DNA of 48,976 bases from Acidimicrobiales bacterium (GTDB lineage: Bacteria > Actinomycetota > Acidimicrobiia > Acidimicrobiales > SZUA-35), in NCBI GenBank assembly GCA_020630195.1, contig JAHDBV010000025.1, positions 1-48,976 of the forward strand, given 5' to 3'. The notes beneath the pieces are model-generated. The model searched no databases. It was not told where the DNA came from and was given only the letters and a program-made list of their open reading frames with translations. Of the stretch, positions 33,278 to 42,805 are shown piece by piece. Each line of letters begins with the position of its first letter. The stretch's first letter is position 1. Both the position numbers and the translations under genes were made by a program.

Positions 33278-34545
33278 CAGTTCTTCGCCTTCTCGTGCTC
33301 GCGCATCGCGATGACCTCGCGGTACTGCTCGACGGTCCGCTCGGCGGTGAGCCGCCAGGTGTAGTTCTCGACCACCCGGCGCCGGCCGGCCTCACCGATG
33401 CGGGCGCACAGCTCGGGCTGGTCGAGGCCGCGGCGGATCGCGGCGGCCAACGACTCGGCGTCACCGGGCTCGCACTGCAGCACCGTCTCGCCGTCCTTCC
33501 CCGTCACCTCGGGCAGGGCACCACCCGTGGTCGACACGAGCGGCGTGGTGGTCGACATGGCCTCGACGGCCGGGAGGGAGAAGCCCTCGTAGAGCGAGGG
33601 CACGACGGCGAGTTCGGACTCGGCGTAGAGCTCGACGATGCGCTCGTCGGTGACGCCGTGCACGAACTGCACGACGTCGTCGAGGCCGAGCTGCTCGATC
33701 AGCTTCGCCGAGGGCCCGCCGGGCTTCGGGCGGCCGATGACGGTGAGGCTGACATCACGCTCGGAGCGGAGCTTGGCCATCGCCTCGAGGAGGAACTTGA
33801 GCCCCTTCATCTCGGCGTCGGCCGACGCCGTGGTGAGCAGACGCCCGGGGATCTGTTCGACGTGGGGGAGCGGGCGGAACAGGTCGGTGTCGACGCCGAC
33901 GTGCACGAGGCGCATCTTGTCCCGCGGGACCTCCATGTCCCGGTGGATGTCGTCCATCGAGTTCTCGGACACGACGACGATCCGGGGCACCTTGCGGGCG
34001 ACACGGCCCTGCATCTCGACGAAGGAGTACCAACGGCTCACCGACCAGCGCTTGTAGCGGCTGGGGGCGGCGTCCATCTCGAGGCGGCGGTCGACCGTGA
34101 TCGGATGGTGCAGGGTGACGAGGGTCGGGATGGCCCGCTCGATGGCGAGGATCCCGTAGCCGAGCGTCTGGTTGTCGTGCACGATGTCGAAGTCGGCGGT
34201 GCGGTGGCGCAGGGCGTCCCACGCACGGAACGAGAACGCGAACGGCTCGGAGAAGGCGCCGAGGCTGAAGTTGCCGACCTCGAGCAGATCCTTCCAGTTC
34301 TTGATCTCCCACGGGCCGGGCATCCGGCCGGGGAAGTGCTCGTTGAAGATGTCGAGGCTGGGCAGCTTGTGGAGTGTCACCCGGTCGTCGAGCACGGGGT
34401 AGGGCTGACCGGAGAAGTACTCCACGGTGTGGCCGAGATCGCACATCGCCTTGGTCAGGTGGCGGCTGTACACACCCTGGCCGCCCACCGTCGGCTTCGA
34501 GCGGTAGGAGAGATAGGCCAGGCGCAGCGGGCGGTCGTCGGTCAT
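33277..34545 (-). CDS. GT4-family glycosyltransferase
   Basis: 422 aa, GT-B fold. N-terminal SKPTVGGQGVYSRHL is the nucleotide-sugar/acceptor glycine loop of GT4. TADFDIVHDNQTLGYG and VTLHHPITVDRR belong to the N-domain. GVDTDLFRPLP opens the C-domain, and the EX7E motif is ELAVVPSLYEGFSLPAVEAM. Sugar and acceptor unknown. First gene of the GT4-methyltransferase-toroid operon. ATG 34545 was chosen because upstream sequence is basic/Pro-rich and family proteins start near RLAYLSYRS. Confidence 0.9.
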   Translation of the reverse strand: MTDDRPLRLAYLSYRSKPTVGGQGVYSRHLTKAMCDLGHTVEYFSGQPYPVLDDRVTLHKLPSLDIFNEHFPGRMPGPWEIKNWKDLLEVGNFSLGAFSEPFAFSFRAWDALRHRTADFDIVHDNQTLGYGILAIERAIPTLVTLHHPITVDRRLEMDAAPSRYKRWSVSRWYSFVEMQGRVARKVPRIVVVSENSMDDIHRDMEVPRDKMRLVHVGVDTDLFRPLPHVEQIPGRLLTTASADAEMKGLKFLLEAMAKLRSERDVSLTVIGRPKPGGPSAKLIEQLGLDDVVQFVHGVTDERIVELYAESELAVVPSLYEGFSLPAVEAMSTTTPLVSTTGGALPEVTGKDGETVLQCEPGDAESLAAAIRRGLDQPELCARIGEAGRRRVVENYTWRLTAERTVEQYREVIAMREHEKAKN

Positions 34546-34655
34546 GGGGGCGGGCCCTTCGTCAGTCGGCCGGGCGGGGAATCGGCGGCCCGGCGGCACA
34601 TGGAGGTTACGGCGTAAGGCTCGGTGTCCCGTCCGGCCCGTTAGTCTCCGCGGCC

Positions 34656-35105
34656 ATGCGAGCCGTGATCCAGCGGGTGACCCGGGCCCGGGTGACCTTC
34701 GACGACGGTGGGGAGTGGGTCGAGTCGGGCTCGATCGGTCCCGGCCTGTGTGTGCTCGTCGGGGTCACCCACGACGACACCCCCGACAAGGCGACGAAGC
34801 TCGCCTCCAAGCTCTGGAAGCTCCGGGTCTTCGACGACGCCGACGGTGTGATGAACGTGTCGACCGCCGATGCCGGTGGCGAGATCCTGATCGTCAGCCA
34901 GTTCACGCTCTACGGCGATGCCCGGAAGGGCAATCGGCCGACCTGGATCGACGCGGCGAAGCCCGAGGTCGCCGAGCCGTTGATCGAGCGGGTGGTGGAC
35001 GAGCTGCGGGCCCTGGGGGCGACCGTGGCCACGGGTCGGTTCCGGACCGACATGCAGGTCGAGCTCGTGAACGACGGGCCGTCGACCCTCATCCACGAGA
35101 TCTGA
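34656..35105 (+). CDS. dtd: D-aminoacyl-tRNA deacylase
   Basis: 149 aa, normal size. Hydrolyses D-aminoacyl-tRNA (and Gly-tRNA-Ala), keeping D-residues out of proteins. MRAVIQRVTRARV at the N-terminus, the active-site SQFTLYGDARKGNRP and the Gly-cisPro-type loop in NDGPSTLIHE are diagnostic. ATG 34656 follows TAGTCT (34642-34647) by 8 nt. Divergent from the GT4 operon. Confidence 0.96.
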   Translation: MRAVIQRVTRARVTFDDGGEWVESGSIGPGLCVLVGVTHDDTPDKATKLASKLWKLRVFDDADGVMNVSTADAGGEILIVSQFTLYGDARKGNRPTWIDAAKPEVAEPLIERVVDELRALGATVATGRFRTDMQVELVNDGPSTLIHEI

Positions 35106-35136
35106 ACGGGTTCGCCGCCCGGGACGGCGCGGGGTG

Positions 35137-35613
35137 TCAGGCGTCGGCGCCGAACCGCGCCAGCTCGGCGGCGAGGTCCAACGGACGGACCGGGGCGCCA
35201 CCGTCGGCGCCGGCCTCGGCCCAGTACTGCGGCGGCACGCGCCACATGATCTCGAACTCGATGCCGTCGGGATCGGTCGCGTAGAGGCTCTTCGAGGCGC
35301 CGTGATCGGAGGCCCCGACGAGCGCCCCGGCCGCGTGGAGCACGTCGGCCGAGACCGCGAGGTCCTCGATCGAGGCGACCTCCCAGGCGAGGTGGTAGAG
35401 CCCGACCGCCCGCGGCGCGGGCACGCCCGCCTCGGTGCGGAACAGGCCGAGGTCGTGATGGTTGTCGCCGCCCCGCCAGCGGAGGAACGCGGCGCCGTCA
35501 CCCATCCGGGTCACGATCTCCATCCCGAGCGTGTCGGCCCAGAAGGCGAGACTCCGGTCGAGGTCGGAGACGTAGAGCACGGCGTGATTGAGGTTGGTGA
35601 CGGGCAGACCCAT
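35137..35613 (-). CDS. VOC-family (glyoxalase/bleomycin-resistance/dioxygenase) protein
   Basis: 158 aa. Paired beta-alpha-beta-beta-beta modules: LNHAVLYVSDLDRSLAFWADTLGM (first His ligand, read in part), then LYHLAWEVASIEDLAV and LYATDPDGIEFEIMW (second His and terminal Glu ligands). The pattern is close to catechol-2,3-dioxygenase-like members; substrate unknown. ATG 35613 has GAGG at good spacing. ATG 35667 would add 18 residues and is an alternative. Downstream of lnt in the minus-strand hemE-cgoX-lnt run. Confidence 0.82.
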   Translation of the reverse strand: MGLPVTNLNHAVLYVSDLDRSLAFWADTLGMEIVTRMGDGAAFLRWRGGDNHHDLGLFRTEAGVPAPRAVGLYHLAWEVASIEDLAVSADVLHAAGALVGASDHGASKSLYATDPDGIEFEIMWRVPPQYWAEAGADGGAPVRPLDLAAELARFGADA

Positions 35614-35680
35614 GGCGCCCTCAACACCGGGCCGCCGGACCGGCATTCCGGACGTGTCCGTCGTCATGGCGTCGGGGCCG

Positions 35681-37126
35681 TCACTCCCCACGCTCGCGGT
35701 TGATGCCCCAGGCGAGGGCACACAGCGCGAACAGCGAGACGGGCCACGGCCCGAGGTAGCTCTGGAGGGTGCGGCCCGTGCGCCGTTCGACCGTGGCGTA
35801 GAGCACCTTGCGCTCGCCGACGTCGGATCGGTCGAGCACGTTGCCGTCCGGATCGATCACCGCCGACAACCCGGTGGGGCCGACCATCAGCACCCAACGG
35901 TCGTTCTCGATCGCACGGAGCTGATTCGAGGCCACCTGCTGGGTCTGGACCTGGGTGAGCCAGTACGACGAGCCGTTCGTCGGGTTGAGCAGCACCTCGG
36001 CGCCCTCGCGCACGGCGTGGCGGGAGCGGTGCTCGAAGTACGCCTCCCAGGAGATCGCCACACCCATCGGGCCGACGGGGGTGTCGAGCACGGGCGCGGC
36101 CGAGCCGGGGATCACGTCGCGTCGGGGGATGCCTTCGGCGAGCCCGGTCGACTCGAGCAGCCCACGGAACGGCACGAACTCACCGAAGGGCACCGTGCGG
36201 ACCTTGTCGTAGCGGTCGACCTCGGTGCCGTCGGGCCAGATCGCCGAGTGGTAGTTGACGGTGCCCTCCACCGGGGTCGGCACGGCGTAGAACCAGCCCG
36301 GCAGGAGGGTGGCGTTGCGCTGCCGTGCGATCTCGGAGGTGATCACGATCGCCTCGTCGATCGACAACGACGAGCCGGGATTCACCACGTTCTCCGGCCA
36401 GAGGATCAGGTCGACGGGGCGGTCGATGAGCTTCGTCGCCTCGACGTGGCGGGCGAGCACGATGGGGGCCTGGTTGGCCGCGGCCCGGGTGCCCTGCGGT
36501 CCACCACCCTGCACGAGTGCGACCGTCACCTCCTCGCCGACCTCGAGGCCGGGGGTCGGGATCGCCGCGGCGATCACACTGCCCACCACCACGACCGCAC
36601 CACCGACGATCGGCAGGATGCGGACCTCGAGCACGGCGGTGGCCATCTGGCCGATCACCACCGACAGGGCGATCACGAACAGCGGCCCGCCGAGCGAGGC
36701 GGTCTGGCCGAGTGGGGAGTCGACCTGGGCGAGTGCGAGGTTCGCCAGCGGCACACCGCCGAAGGGGAACCACCATCGGGCGAGTTCGGTGAGGGCGAAG
36801 ATCCCGGGATAGACGACCCGGCGGGACGGGCCGCCCGGCGTGATCGCCGCGGCGGCGCCGTGATAGGCGGCGTAGGCCGCCCCGGCGATGATGTAGCCCG
36901 GCAACGTCAGGTCGGCCATCCACAACATGGCGGGGTAGAGCCAGGCGGCACAGGCGAGCCACGTCCGCCAGAAGCGGGTCCACATGCTCTGCTCACCGAT
37001 CGACAGATCGAGCAGTGCGAAACCGACGAACGCGAGGGGCCAGAAGCCCCAGGGGGGGACCGAGGCGGCGAGGCAGAACCCGGCGAGCAGGGGCAGCGTG
37101 ACGGCGCGCCAACCGCTCAGGTTCAC
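35681..37126 (-). CDS. lnt: Apolipoprotein N-acyltransferase homologue (Lnt) with Ser at the nucleophile position
   Basis: 481 aa. Lnt adds the third acyl chain to lipoproteins at the outer face of the membrane. The N-terminal half has 6-7 hydrophobic helices and the C-terminal half a nitrilase-like domain. Catalytic Glu245 (LILWPENVV) and Lys308 (YDKVRTVPFGEFVPF) are present and spaced as in E. coli Lnt (Glu267, Lys335). The position of the catalytic Cys387 (VICYE in E. coli) reads AISWE, with Ser359 (codon 36050-36052). The rest (LLNPTNGSSYW, QQVASNQLRAIENDRWV) is intact. Either Ser acts as nucleophile, or the protein is inactive or has another role. GTG 37126 has AGGA upstream. 43 bases after the cgoX stop. 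Confidence 0.85.
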   Translation of the reverse strand: MNLSGWRAVTLPLLAGFCLAASVPPWGFWPLAFVGFALLDLSIGEQSMWTRFWRTWLACAAWLYPAMLWMADLTLPGYIIAGAAYAAYHGAAAAITPGGPSRRVVYPGIFALTELARWWFPFGGVPLANLALAQVDSPLGQTASLGGPLFVIALSVVIGQMATAVLEVRILPIVGGAVVVVGSVIAAAIPTPGLEVGEEVTVALVQGGGPQGTRAAANQAPIVLARHVEATKLIDRPVDLILWPENVVNPGSSLSIDEAIVITSEIARQRNATLLPGWFYAVPTPVEGTVNYHSAIWPDGTEVDRYDKVRTVPFGEFVPFRGLLESTGLAEGIPRRDVIPGSAAPVLDTPVGPMGVAISWEAYFEHRSRHAVREGAEVLLNPTNGSSYWLTQVQTQQVASNQLRAIENDRWVLMVGPTGLSAVIDPDGNVLDRSDVGERKVLYATVERRTGRTLQSYLGPWPVSLFALCALAWGINRERGE

Positions 37127-37169
37127 GTGGTCCTGCCGATGCTCGCCGCCGTGGCGGTGTCGAATTCGT

Positions 37170-38567
37170 TCACGGAGTGCTCCCGCCGACCCCACCGATC
37201 GCCGCTGCAACGCTACGGGCTGCACCGATGACTGCGGGGATCCCGATCCCCCGGTAGGAGGCGCCGGTCAGATGGATCGTGGGTGCCGCCTCGGCGAGGG
37301 CGACCATCGCCCGGTCGACCCGTTCGCGGTGACCGACCGTGTACTGGGGGAGGCCGTCGTTCCAGCGCTGCAGCCGGTGGGCGGTCGGTTCGGCGTCGGT
37401 GCCGAGCAGTGTGCGGGTCTCGGCGAGCAGGGTGCCCACGAGCTCGTCGTCGGGCAGGTCGCGGGCCCGGGTGTCGTGGTGCCGTCCGGACGTGGCCCGT
37501 ACGAGCACCCGTCCGGGGCGACGATGATGGACCCACTTGGTCGACAGCCACGTGCTGGCCGTCATCAGGCCGCCCCCGGCGACGGGGAACAGCGCACCCG
37601 AGGCGTCGAGCTCGCGTTCGATGCGATCCACGTCGAACTCGAAGGTCACCTGGGCCACCGAGGCGGTCGGGATGGAGCCGAGCGCCGCCGCGGTGTCCGG
37701 GCTCGTGTCGGCCAGCAGCCGGGCGGCGTGGCGGGCCTCGACGGCGACCACGATGTGATCGGCGTCGAGGATCGACCCGTCGGCGAGAGCGACGCGGTCG
37801 GTGGAGACCGTCGCCGCGGCGGTGCCGGTGTGGATGGTGCCGGATGGGAGCGCTTCGGCGAGGGCGACGAGGAGCCGGGCGGTGCCGCCCCGGATGCCGT
37901 GGAACACCGGCTGGTTCTGCGCACTGCCGAGCGTCGCTCCGGTGGCGGGTCGCACCGCCCGGATCCCGCGGATCAACGAGACGTCGGCTCGGGCGGCGCG
38001 GTCGAGGATCGGCGCACCCGCCGCGAGGCTGAGCTGGTCGACATCACCGGCGTTGATGCCGGCGGTGAGTGGATCGATCAGCCAGTCGGTGATCTCGTCG
38101 CCGAGCCGGGCCCGGGTCAGCGAACCGACACTCACGTCGGCGTCGCCGAGCGCGGCCGGGTCGGTGTCGGCCGCTTCGTCCCGGCCGGCACGGGCGAGGG
38201 CGTCGTCGCCGACGACACCGGACGAGGCGAGGGCGTCGAGATCGGTCGGCACACCGAAGGCGAGCCCGGCCGGGAGCGGGAACAGGGCGCCGTCGCGGCC
38301 GATGTAGGCCGGCACGGTCGACGCGGGCGAGACCAGGTCGTCGCCGAGCCCGAGTTCGTGCGCGAGGGTCGTGGCCTCGGGCACCCGGGCGAGGAAGTTG
38401 TCGGCCGCGAGATCGACGGCGTCGCGTTCACCCACGGGTGACGACCAGATCTTGCCGCCGATCCGCTCGGCCGCTTCGAGCACCGTCACCCGGTGCCCGG
38501 CGAGATGGAGATCTCTCGCCGCGGTGAGCCCGGCGAGGCCGGCCCCGATGACGACGACGTCGGCCAC
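37170..38567 (-). CDS. hemY: FAD-dependent coproporphyrinogen/protoporphyrinogen oxidase (HemY/CgoX)
   Basis: 465 aa. FAD dinucleotide-binding loop [17 protein letters not shown] at the N-terminus with [12 protein letters not shown]-terminal FAD-binding [16 protein letters not shown] segment reads [29 protein letters not shown] matches the HemY substrate-domain signature. With HemQ present, the likely reaction is coproporphyrinogen III to coproporphyrin III. Start GTG 38567 puts the FAD loop at residue 5; GTG 38582 would overlap hemE by 14 nt. Cotranscribed with hemE. Confidence 0.9.
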   Translation of the reverse strand: MADVVVIGAGLAGLTAARDLHLAGHRVTVLEAAERIGGKIWSSPVGERDAVDLAADNFLARVPEATTLAHELGLGDDLVSPASTVPAYIGRDGALFPLPAGLAFGVPTDLDALASSGVVGDDALARAGRDEAADTDPAALGDADVSVGSLTRARLGDEITDWLIDPLTAGINAGDVDQLSLAAGAPILDRAARADVSLIRGIRAVRPATGATLGSAQNQPVFHGIRGGTARLLVALAEALPSGTIHTGTAAATVSTDRVALADGSILDADHIVVAVEARHAARLLADTSPDTAAALGSIPTASVAQVTFEFDVDRIERELDASGALFPVAGGGLMTASTWLSTKWVHHRRPGRVLVRATSGRHHDTRARDLPDDELVGTLLAETRTLLGTDAEPTAHRLQRWNDGLPQYTVGHRERVDRAMVALAEAAPTIHLTGASYRGIGIPAVIGAARSVAAAIGGVGGSTP

Positions 38568-38568
38568 G

Positions 38569-39645
38569 TCAGCCCGCGGCACCGGTCGAGCCGTCGCCCA
38601 TCGCCGTGCCGTGGGTGTGCACGTACTCGGCGATCCGGGCGATGGTCTCGGGGTTCGCGGACGGCGTCACGCCGTGCCCGAGGTTGAACACGTGGCCGGG
38701 ATGGCCGCCGTTGTCGTCGAGCACCCGGCGCACCTCGGGCTCGACGACCTCCCAGGGGGCCGAGAGCAGTGCCGGATCGAGGTTGCCCTGGAGGCCGACC
38801 CGGCCGCCCGTGCGTTCGCGTGCGACCGACAGCGGCGTGCGCCAGTCGACCCCGACGACCTCGGCGCCGGCGTCGGCCATGTCGGCGAGGAGCTCGCCGG
38901 TGTTGATCCCGAAGTGGAACCGGGGCACGTCGAGCTCGGCCATGGCGGCGAGCACCTTGGCGGAGTGGGGCTGGACGAACTCCCGGTAGTGCTCGGGTCG
39001 GAGGCCACCGACCCAGGAGTCGAACAACTGGACGGCGCGGGCGCCGTTGGCCACCTGATTGCGGAGGGTGGCGATGGCGTAGTCGGCGAGACGGTCCGCG
39101 AGGGCGTGCCAGAGCTCCGGCTCGGCGAACATCATCGCCTTCACCTTGGCGTAGTCCTTGCTCGGGCGGCCCTCCACCAGATAGGCGGCGAGGGTGTAGG
39201 GCGCCCCGGCGAACCCGATGAGCGGCACCTCGTGGGGGAGCTGGTCGACGAGCGCTCGCACCGTGTCGGTCTGGAACCCCAGGTCGTCGTCGTCGATCGG
39301 GCGGAGCCGTTCGAGATCGGCGGCGGAGGTGAACGGTCGGTCACAGGTGGGGCCGACCCCCGGGGTGATGTCGATGCCGAAGCCCGACACCCAGACGGGT
39401 GTGACGATGTCGGAGAACAGGATCGCGGCGTCGATGTCGTAGCGGCGCACGGGCTGCATCGTGATCTCGGTGGCGCGTTCGGCGTCGGAGATGGCCTGGA
39501 GGATCGACCCTTCACCCCGCACCTCGAAGTACTCGGGGAGGGACCGGCCGGCCTGGCGCATGAACCACACCGGCACCCGGTCTCCGGGGAGACCGGCGGC
39601 GGCGCGCAGCAGTGGGGGGAGCGGCGATTCGAGGGGGGTGCTCAC
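38569..39645 (-). CDS. hemE: Uroporphyrinogen decarboxylase HemE
   Basis: 358 aa, standard length. Decarboxylates the four acetates of uroporphyrinogen III to give coproporphyrinogen III. Signatures: [15 protein letters not shown] (substrate Arg residues), [43 protein letters not shown], and [13 protein letters not shown] near the end. GTG 39645 follows TACCCT (complement of 39654-39659) by 8 nt. First gene of the minus-strand run hemE-cgoX-lnt-VOC. Confidence 0.96.
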   Translation of the reverse strand: MSTPLESPLPPLLRAAAGLPGDRVPVWFMRQAGRSLPEYFEVRGEGSILQAISDAERATEITMQPVRRYDIDAAILFSDIVTPVWVSGFGIDITPGVGPTCDRPFTSAADLERLRPIDDDDLGFQTDTVRALVDQLPHEVPLIGFAGAPYTLAAYLVEGRPSKDYAKVKAMMFAEPELWHALADRLADYAIATLRNQVANGARAVQLFDSWVGGLRPEHYREFVQPHSAKVLAAMAELDVPRFHFGINTGELLADMADAGAEVVGVDWRTPLSVARERTGGRVGLQGNLDPALLSAPWEVVEPEVRRVLDDNGGHPGHVFNLGHGVTPSANPETIARIAEYVHTHGTAMGDGSTGAAG

Positions 39646-39653
39646 ACCGGCGG

Positions 39654-39699
39654 AGGGTACCGGTGGTCCGGTCCCGGTGTCGGGCGCGGGGCGTACACT
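39654..39699. promoter_or_regulatory. Divergent promoter pair (hemE / helicase)
   Basis: Minus-strand TACCCT (39654-39659) and plus-strand TACACT (39694-39699), 34 bp apart; 8 and 10 nt from GTG 39645 and ATG 39710. Confidence 0.45.
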
Positions 39700-39709
39700 C
39701 GATGCCCCC

Positions 39710-41974
39710 ATGACCGGCGACCACGAGGCGATCGACACCCCCACCGACACCTCGGACGGGTCGGAGTTGGAGGCCGAACGCGCCCATCTGGCCCGGGCCT
39801 TCCATCGGCTCGAGGCCACCCGGGACGAGGCGATCGCCGTGCGGTCGATGGTCGAGGTCGGTCGTGGCGGCACCCAGCAGGCCCGCTGGGAGCGTGAGGT
39901 CATCCACGAGAACATCGCCAACCGCCTCGCCGAGCTCGAACTCGGCGACCGGTCGTTGGCGTTCGGTCGCATCGATCAGGACACCGAGGCCGGGGGTGGC
40001 AGCTTCGTCGTCGGCCGGATCGCCGTCTCGGACGACGACGCCGAACCCCTCGTCGTCGACTGGCGGGCACCGGTGGCCGAGCCCTTCTACCGCGCCACCG
40101 GACGTGACCCGCACGGGCTCGTCCGCCGCCGCCACTTCGTCTCCCGTGGCCGCACACTCGTCGATCTCGAAGACGAGTTCTTCGGCGCCGCGGCCGGTTC
40201 GACCGCGGTCACCGTCGACGGCCGGGAGCTCCGCGGCGGGGGCGCGCTCGTCGCCGCACTCCAGCAGTCGCGCACCGGTCGACTCGGCGACATCGTCGCC
40301 ACGATCCAGGGCGAACAGGACGAGATCATCCGCGCCGAGCTGCCGGGTGTGCTCGTGGTCCAGGGCGGGCCGGGCACCGGCAAGACGGTGGTGGCCCTCC
40401 ACCGCGCCGCCTACCTGCTCTACACCCACCGCTTCCCGCTCGAGGGCCAGGGTGTGCTGGTCGTGGGGCCCAACCGCCTGTTCCTCAACTACATCGAGCA
40501 GGTGTTGCCATCGCTCGGCGAATCGGGGGTGCAGCTCGCCGTGCTCGCCGATCTGCTCGGCGGCACCACGCGCGTCCAGGGCCGGGATCGTGAGCTCGCC
40601 GCCCGGGTGAAGGGCGACCTGGCGATGGCCCGGGTGATCCGGCGGGCCGTGCGGGACCGGCAACGCCCGCTCACCCGCACCGCCGAGATCCCGCTGGGCT
40701 CCCGCATCCTGCGACTGACCCCGTCGGTGTCGGAGCGGATCGTCGCCGAGGCCCGACGCCGGTTCGACACCCACAACGCCGCCGTGCGCCACATCCGTTC
40801 GACGGTGCTCGAGGCCCTCGTGGCCTCGCACCCCCACGACCTCGAGATCGCGACGGTCCGCGAGGACCTCGCCGACGAGCCGGCGTTCCGGGAGCTGCTC
40901 GAACGGCTCTGGCCGGCGCTCACTCCGGCCGAGCTGCTCCACGACCTGTTCGGATCGACGGCCCTGCTCCGCTCGGCCACCCCGATGCTCGACGACGACG
41001 AACGAGCCGCACTCTTCCGGGCCCGTGAACCCGAGGGAGAGGTGCGGCGCCGGATCTGGACCGCGGACGACGTGCCGCTGCTCGACGAGGCCCGCGAAGT
41101 GCTCGGCGGGCCCCCGCGCTCGAAGAAGAAGCGCGAGGAACGGCCCGACGACGAGGTGCGCACCTACGGGCACATCGTCGTCGACGAGGCGCAGGACCTC
41201 TCGCCGATGCAGCTCCGCATGCTCACCCGTCGCTCGCTCAACGGGTCGATGACGATCGTCGGCGACATCGCCCAGTCGACCGGGGCGTGGGCGCATGCCG
41301 CCTGGTCGGAGGTGCTCGATCACCTGCCCGATCGTCACGACGCGCGCCGGATCGACCTCACCGTCGGCTACCGGATTCCCGGCCCCCTCATGGCACCGGC
41401 GATCGCGACCCTCACGATGGCCGCGCCCGACCTGACCCCGCCGGTGGCGGTCCGGGGCGACGGTGATCCGCCGACGTTCGTCGACGCCGGGGCCGATCCG
41501 GAACGGATCCTCGTGGACGAGGTTCGACGTGCCCGTGACGTCTCCGACGAGGGCAACGTGGCCGTGGTGGTGCCCGAGTCGCAGTACGACGACGTGGTCG
41601 AGCTGCTCACCGAGGCCGGGCTCGAGGTCGGCCGTGGTCCGCGTGACGGGCTCGATCGGCAGATCTCGGTGGTGCCCGTCGGGTTGGTGAAGGGCCTCGA
41701 GGTCGACACCACGGTGGTGGTCGACCCGGCCGCGATCGTCGCGGAGGAGAGCCAGGGCGCCCGGGCGTTGTACGTCGCCCTCACCCGATCGACGCAGCGT
41801 CTGTCGGTGGTGCACGACGGTGTGGTGCCGCCGTGGTTGGCCGACATGGCCGAGGCGACCGCCGCGTCGGCCCAGCCGGCGCCCGTGTTCGCCCGACCGA
41901 TCGAGGACGCGGCACCGGCACCCGCCCCGGTCGAGCCGGATGGTCCGGCGTCGCAGGGCACCCTGTTCGACTGA
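39710..41974 (+). CDS. HelD-like UvrD/Rep-type superfamily 1 ATPase
   Basis: 754 aa. The N-terminal 200 residues are a helical/beta arm (LEAERAHLARAFHRLEATRDEA coiled coil, then VVDWRAPVAEPFYRAT), characteristic of HelD, which binds RNA polymerase and releases it from stalled complexes. Walker A is GGPGTGKT (from residue 219), Walker B VVDEAQDLSPMQLRML, then the SF1 motif DIAQSTGAWAH, and motif VI-like ALYVALTRSTQRLSVVH. The acidic tail ends GTLFD. HelD rather than UvrD is inferred from the N-terminal arm and lack of UvrD 2B features. Canonical SF1A helicase activity should not be assumed. Confidence 0.85.
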   Translation: MTGDHEAIDTPTDTSDGSELEAERAHLARAFHRLEATRDEAIAVRSMVEVGRGGTQQARWEREVIHENIANRLAELELGDRSLAFGRIDQDTEAGGGSFVVGRIAVSDDDAEPLVVDWRAPVAEPFYRATGRDPHGLVRRRHFVSRGRTLVDLEDEFFGAAAGSTAVTVDGRELRGGGALVAALQQSRTGRLGDIVATIQGEQDEIIRAELPGVLVVQGGPGTGKTVVALHRAAYLLYTHRFPLEGQGVLVVGPNRLFLNYIEQVLPSLGESGVQLAVLADLLGGTTRVQGRDRELAARVKGDLAMARVIRRAVRDRQRPLTRTAEIPLGSRILRLTPSVSERIVAEARRRFDTHNAAVRHIRSTVLEALVASHPHDLEIATVREDLADEPAFRELLERLWPALTPAELLHDLFGSTALLRSATPMLDDDERAALFRAREPEGEVRRRIWTADDVPLLDEAREVLGGPPRSKKKREERPDDEVRTYGHIVVDEAQDLSPMQLRMLTRRSLNGSMTIVGDIAQSTGAWAHAAWSEVLDHLPDRHDARRIDLTVGYRIPGPLMAPAIATLTMAAPDLTPPVAVRGDGDPPTFVDAGADPERILVDEVRRARDVSDEGNVAVVVPESQYDDVVELLTEAGLEVGRGPRDGLDRQISVVPVGLVKGLEVDTTVVVDPAAIVAEESQGARALYVALTRSTQRLSVVHDGVVPPWLADMAEATAASAQPAPVFARPIEDAAPAPAPVEPDGPASQGTLFD

Positions 41975-41998
41975 GCCCCGACTCGGCGAGGCCGACGC

Positions 41999-42805
41999 TC
42001 AGGCGTGGTCGACGACGGCGGTGCGCCAGGTGGCGAGGCGTTCGTCGCTGATCCCCAGACCGTCACGGCGCAGTCCGTGCCAGTCGCCGAAGGTGGATCG
42101 CATCGCCTCGATCGAGGCCGCCAGCATCGACTCGTCGACACCGAGTAGGAACCGGAGCCCGTCCATGGCGGTGTCGGGGATCTCCTCGGGCTCGACGCCA
42201 CGCTCCGCCGCGAACTGGCGGCGGGCCTGGGCGAGACGTTCCTCGGCGTAGCCGGCCCGCACCGTGTTGGTGGCGAGGTAGTCGGCCATGATCGTGTCGT
42301 CGTCGACGTCGAGCCAGCCGAGGAGGCAGGCGGCGACGAAGCCGGTGCGGTCCTTGCCGGCGGTGCAGTGGAACAGCACCGGCTCGGCCGGATTGTCGAC
42401 GATCGCGTCGAACACCGGGACATAGAGCGGCAGGCGGTCGGTGATGATGCGGCGGTAGTACTGCACCGCACCCTCGGCCATCTTCGTGGCCGCCTCGGGA
42501 TCGTCGATCCGGTTGGCCATCTCCGCGAAGCCGCCGTCGCCGGAGGAGACCGACACGGGCAGGTTCTCCGCACCGGGGAAGGCCGGCGTCGGGGCGCCGG
42601 CGATCTCGTCGGGGCGGCGCAGGTCGATCACCCGGCGGAGCCCGAGGCCCTCGTAGACCGCGGTCGCCTCGGCGGACAGTTCGTTCATCCGGCCGCCCCG
42701 GAAGAACACCCCTCGCCGGACGGCGCCACCGTCGGCCGTGGGGTAGCCGCCGAGTTCGCGCAGGTTCGTGTGTGCCCAGTGGACGATCGGCGTCGTCTCA
42801 CTCAT
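41999..42805 (-). CDS. Tyrosine/lipid-phosphatase (PTP2-like, PtpB family)
   Basis: 268 aa. The phosphatase P-loop is FHCTAGKDRTG with nucleophile Cys147 (HCxxGxxR); the Lys-Asp inside the loop is typical of the PtpB/atypical dual-specificity group that can also dephosphorylate phosphoinositides. NLRELGGYPTADGGAVRRG at the N-terminus and VIDLRRPDEI are conserved. The stop converges on the helicase gene; the start overlaps the stop of the PGPGW gene by 4 nt. No secretion signal, so a cytosolic role is most likely. Confidence 0.88.
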   Translation of the reverse strand: MSETTPIVHWAHTNLRELGGYPTADGGAVRRGVFFRGGRMNELSAEATAVYEGLGLRRVIDLRRPDEIAGAPTPAFPGAENLPVSVSSGDGGFAEMANRIDDPEAATKMAEGAVQYYRRIITDRLPLYVPVFDAIVDNPAEPVLFHCTAGKDRTGFVAACLLGWLDVDDDTIMADYLATNTVRAGYAEERLAQARRQFAAERGVEPEEIPDTAMDGLRFLLGVDESMLAASIEAMRSTFGDWHGLRRDGLGISDERLATWRTAVVDHA

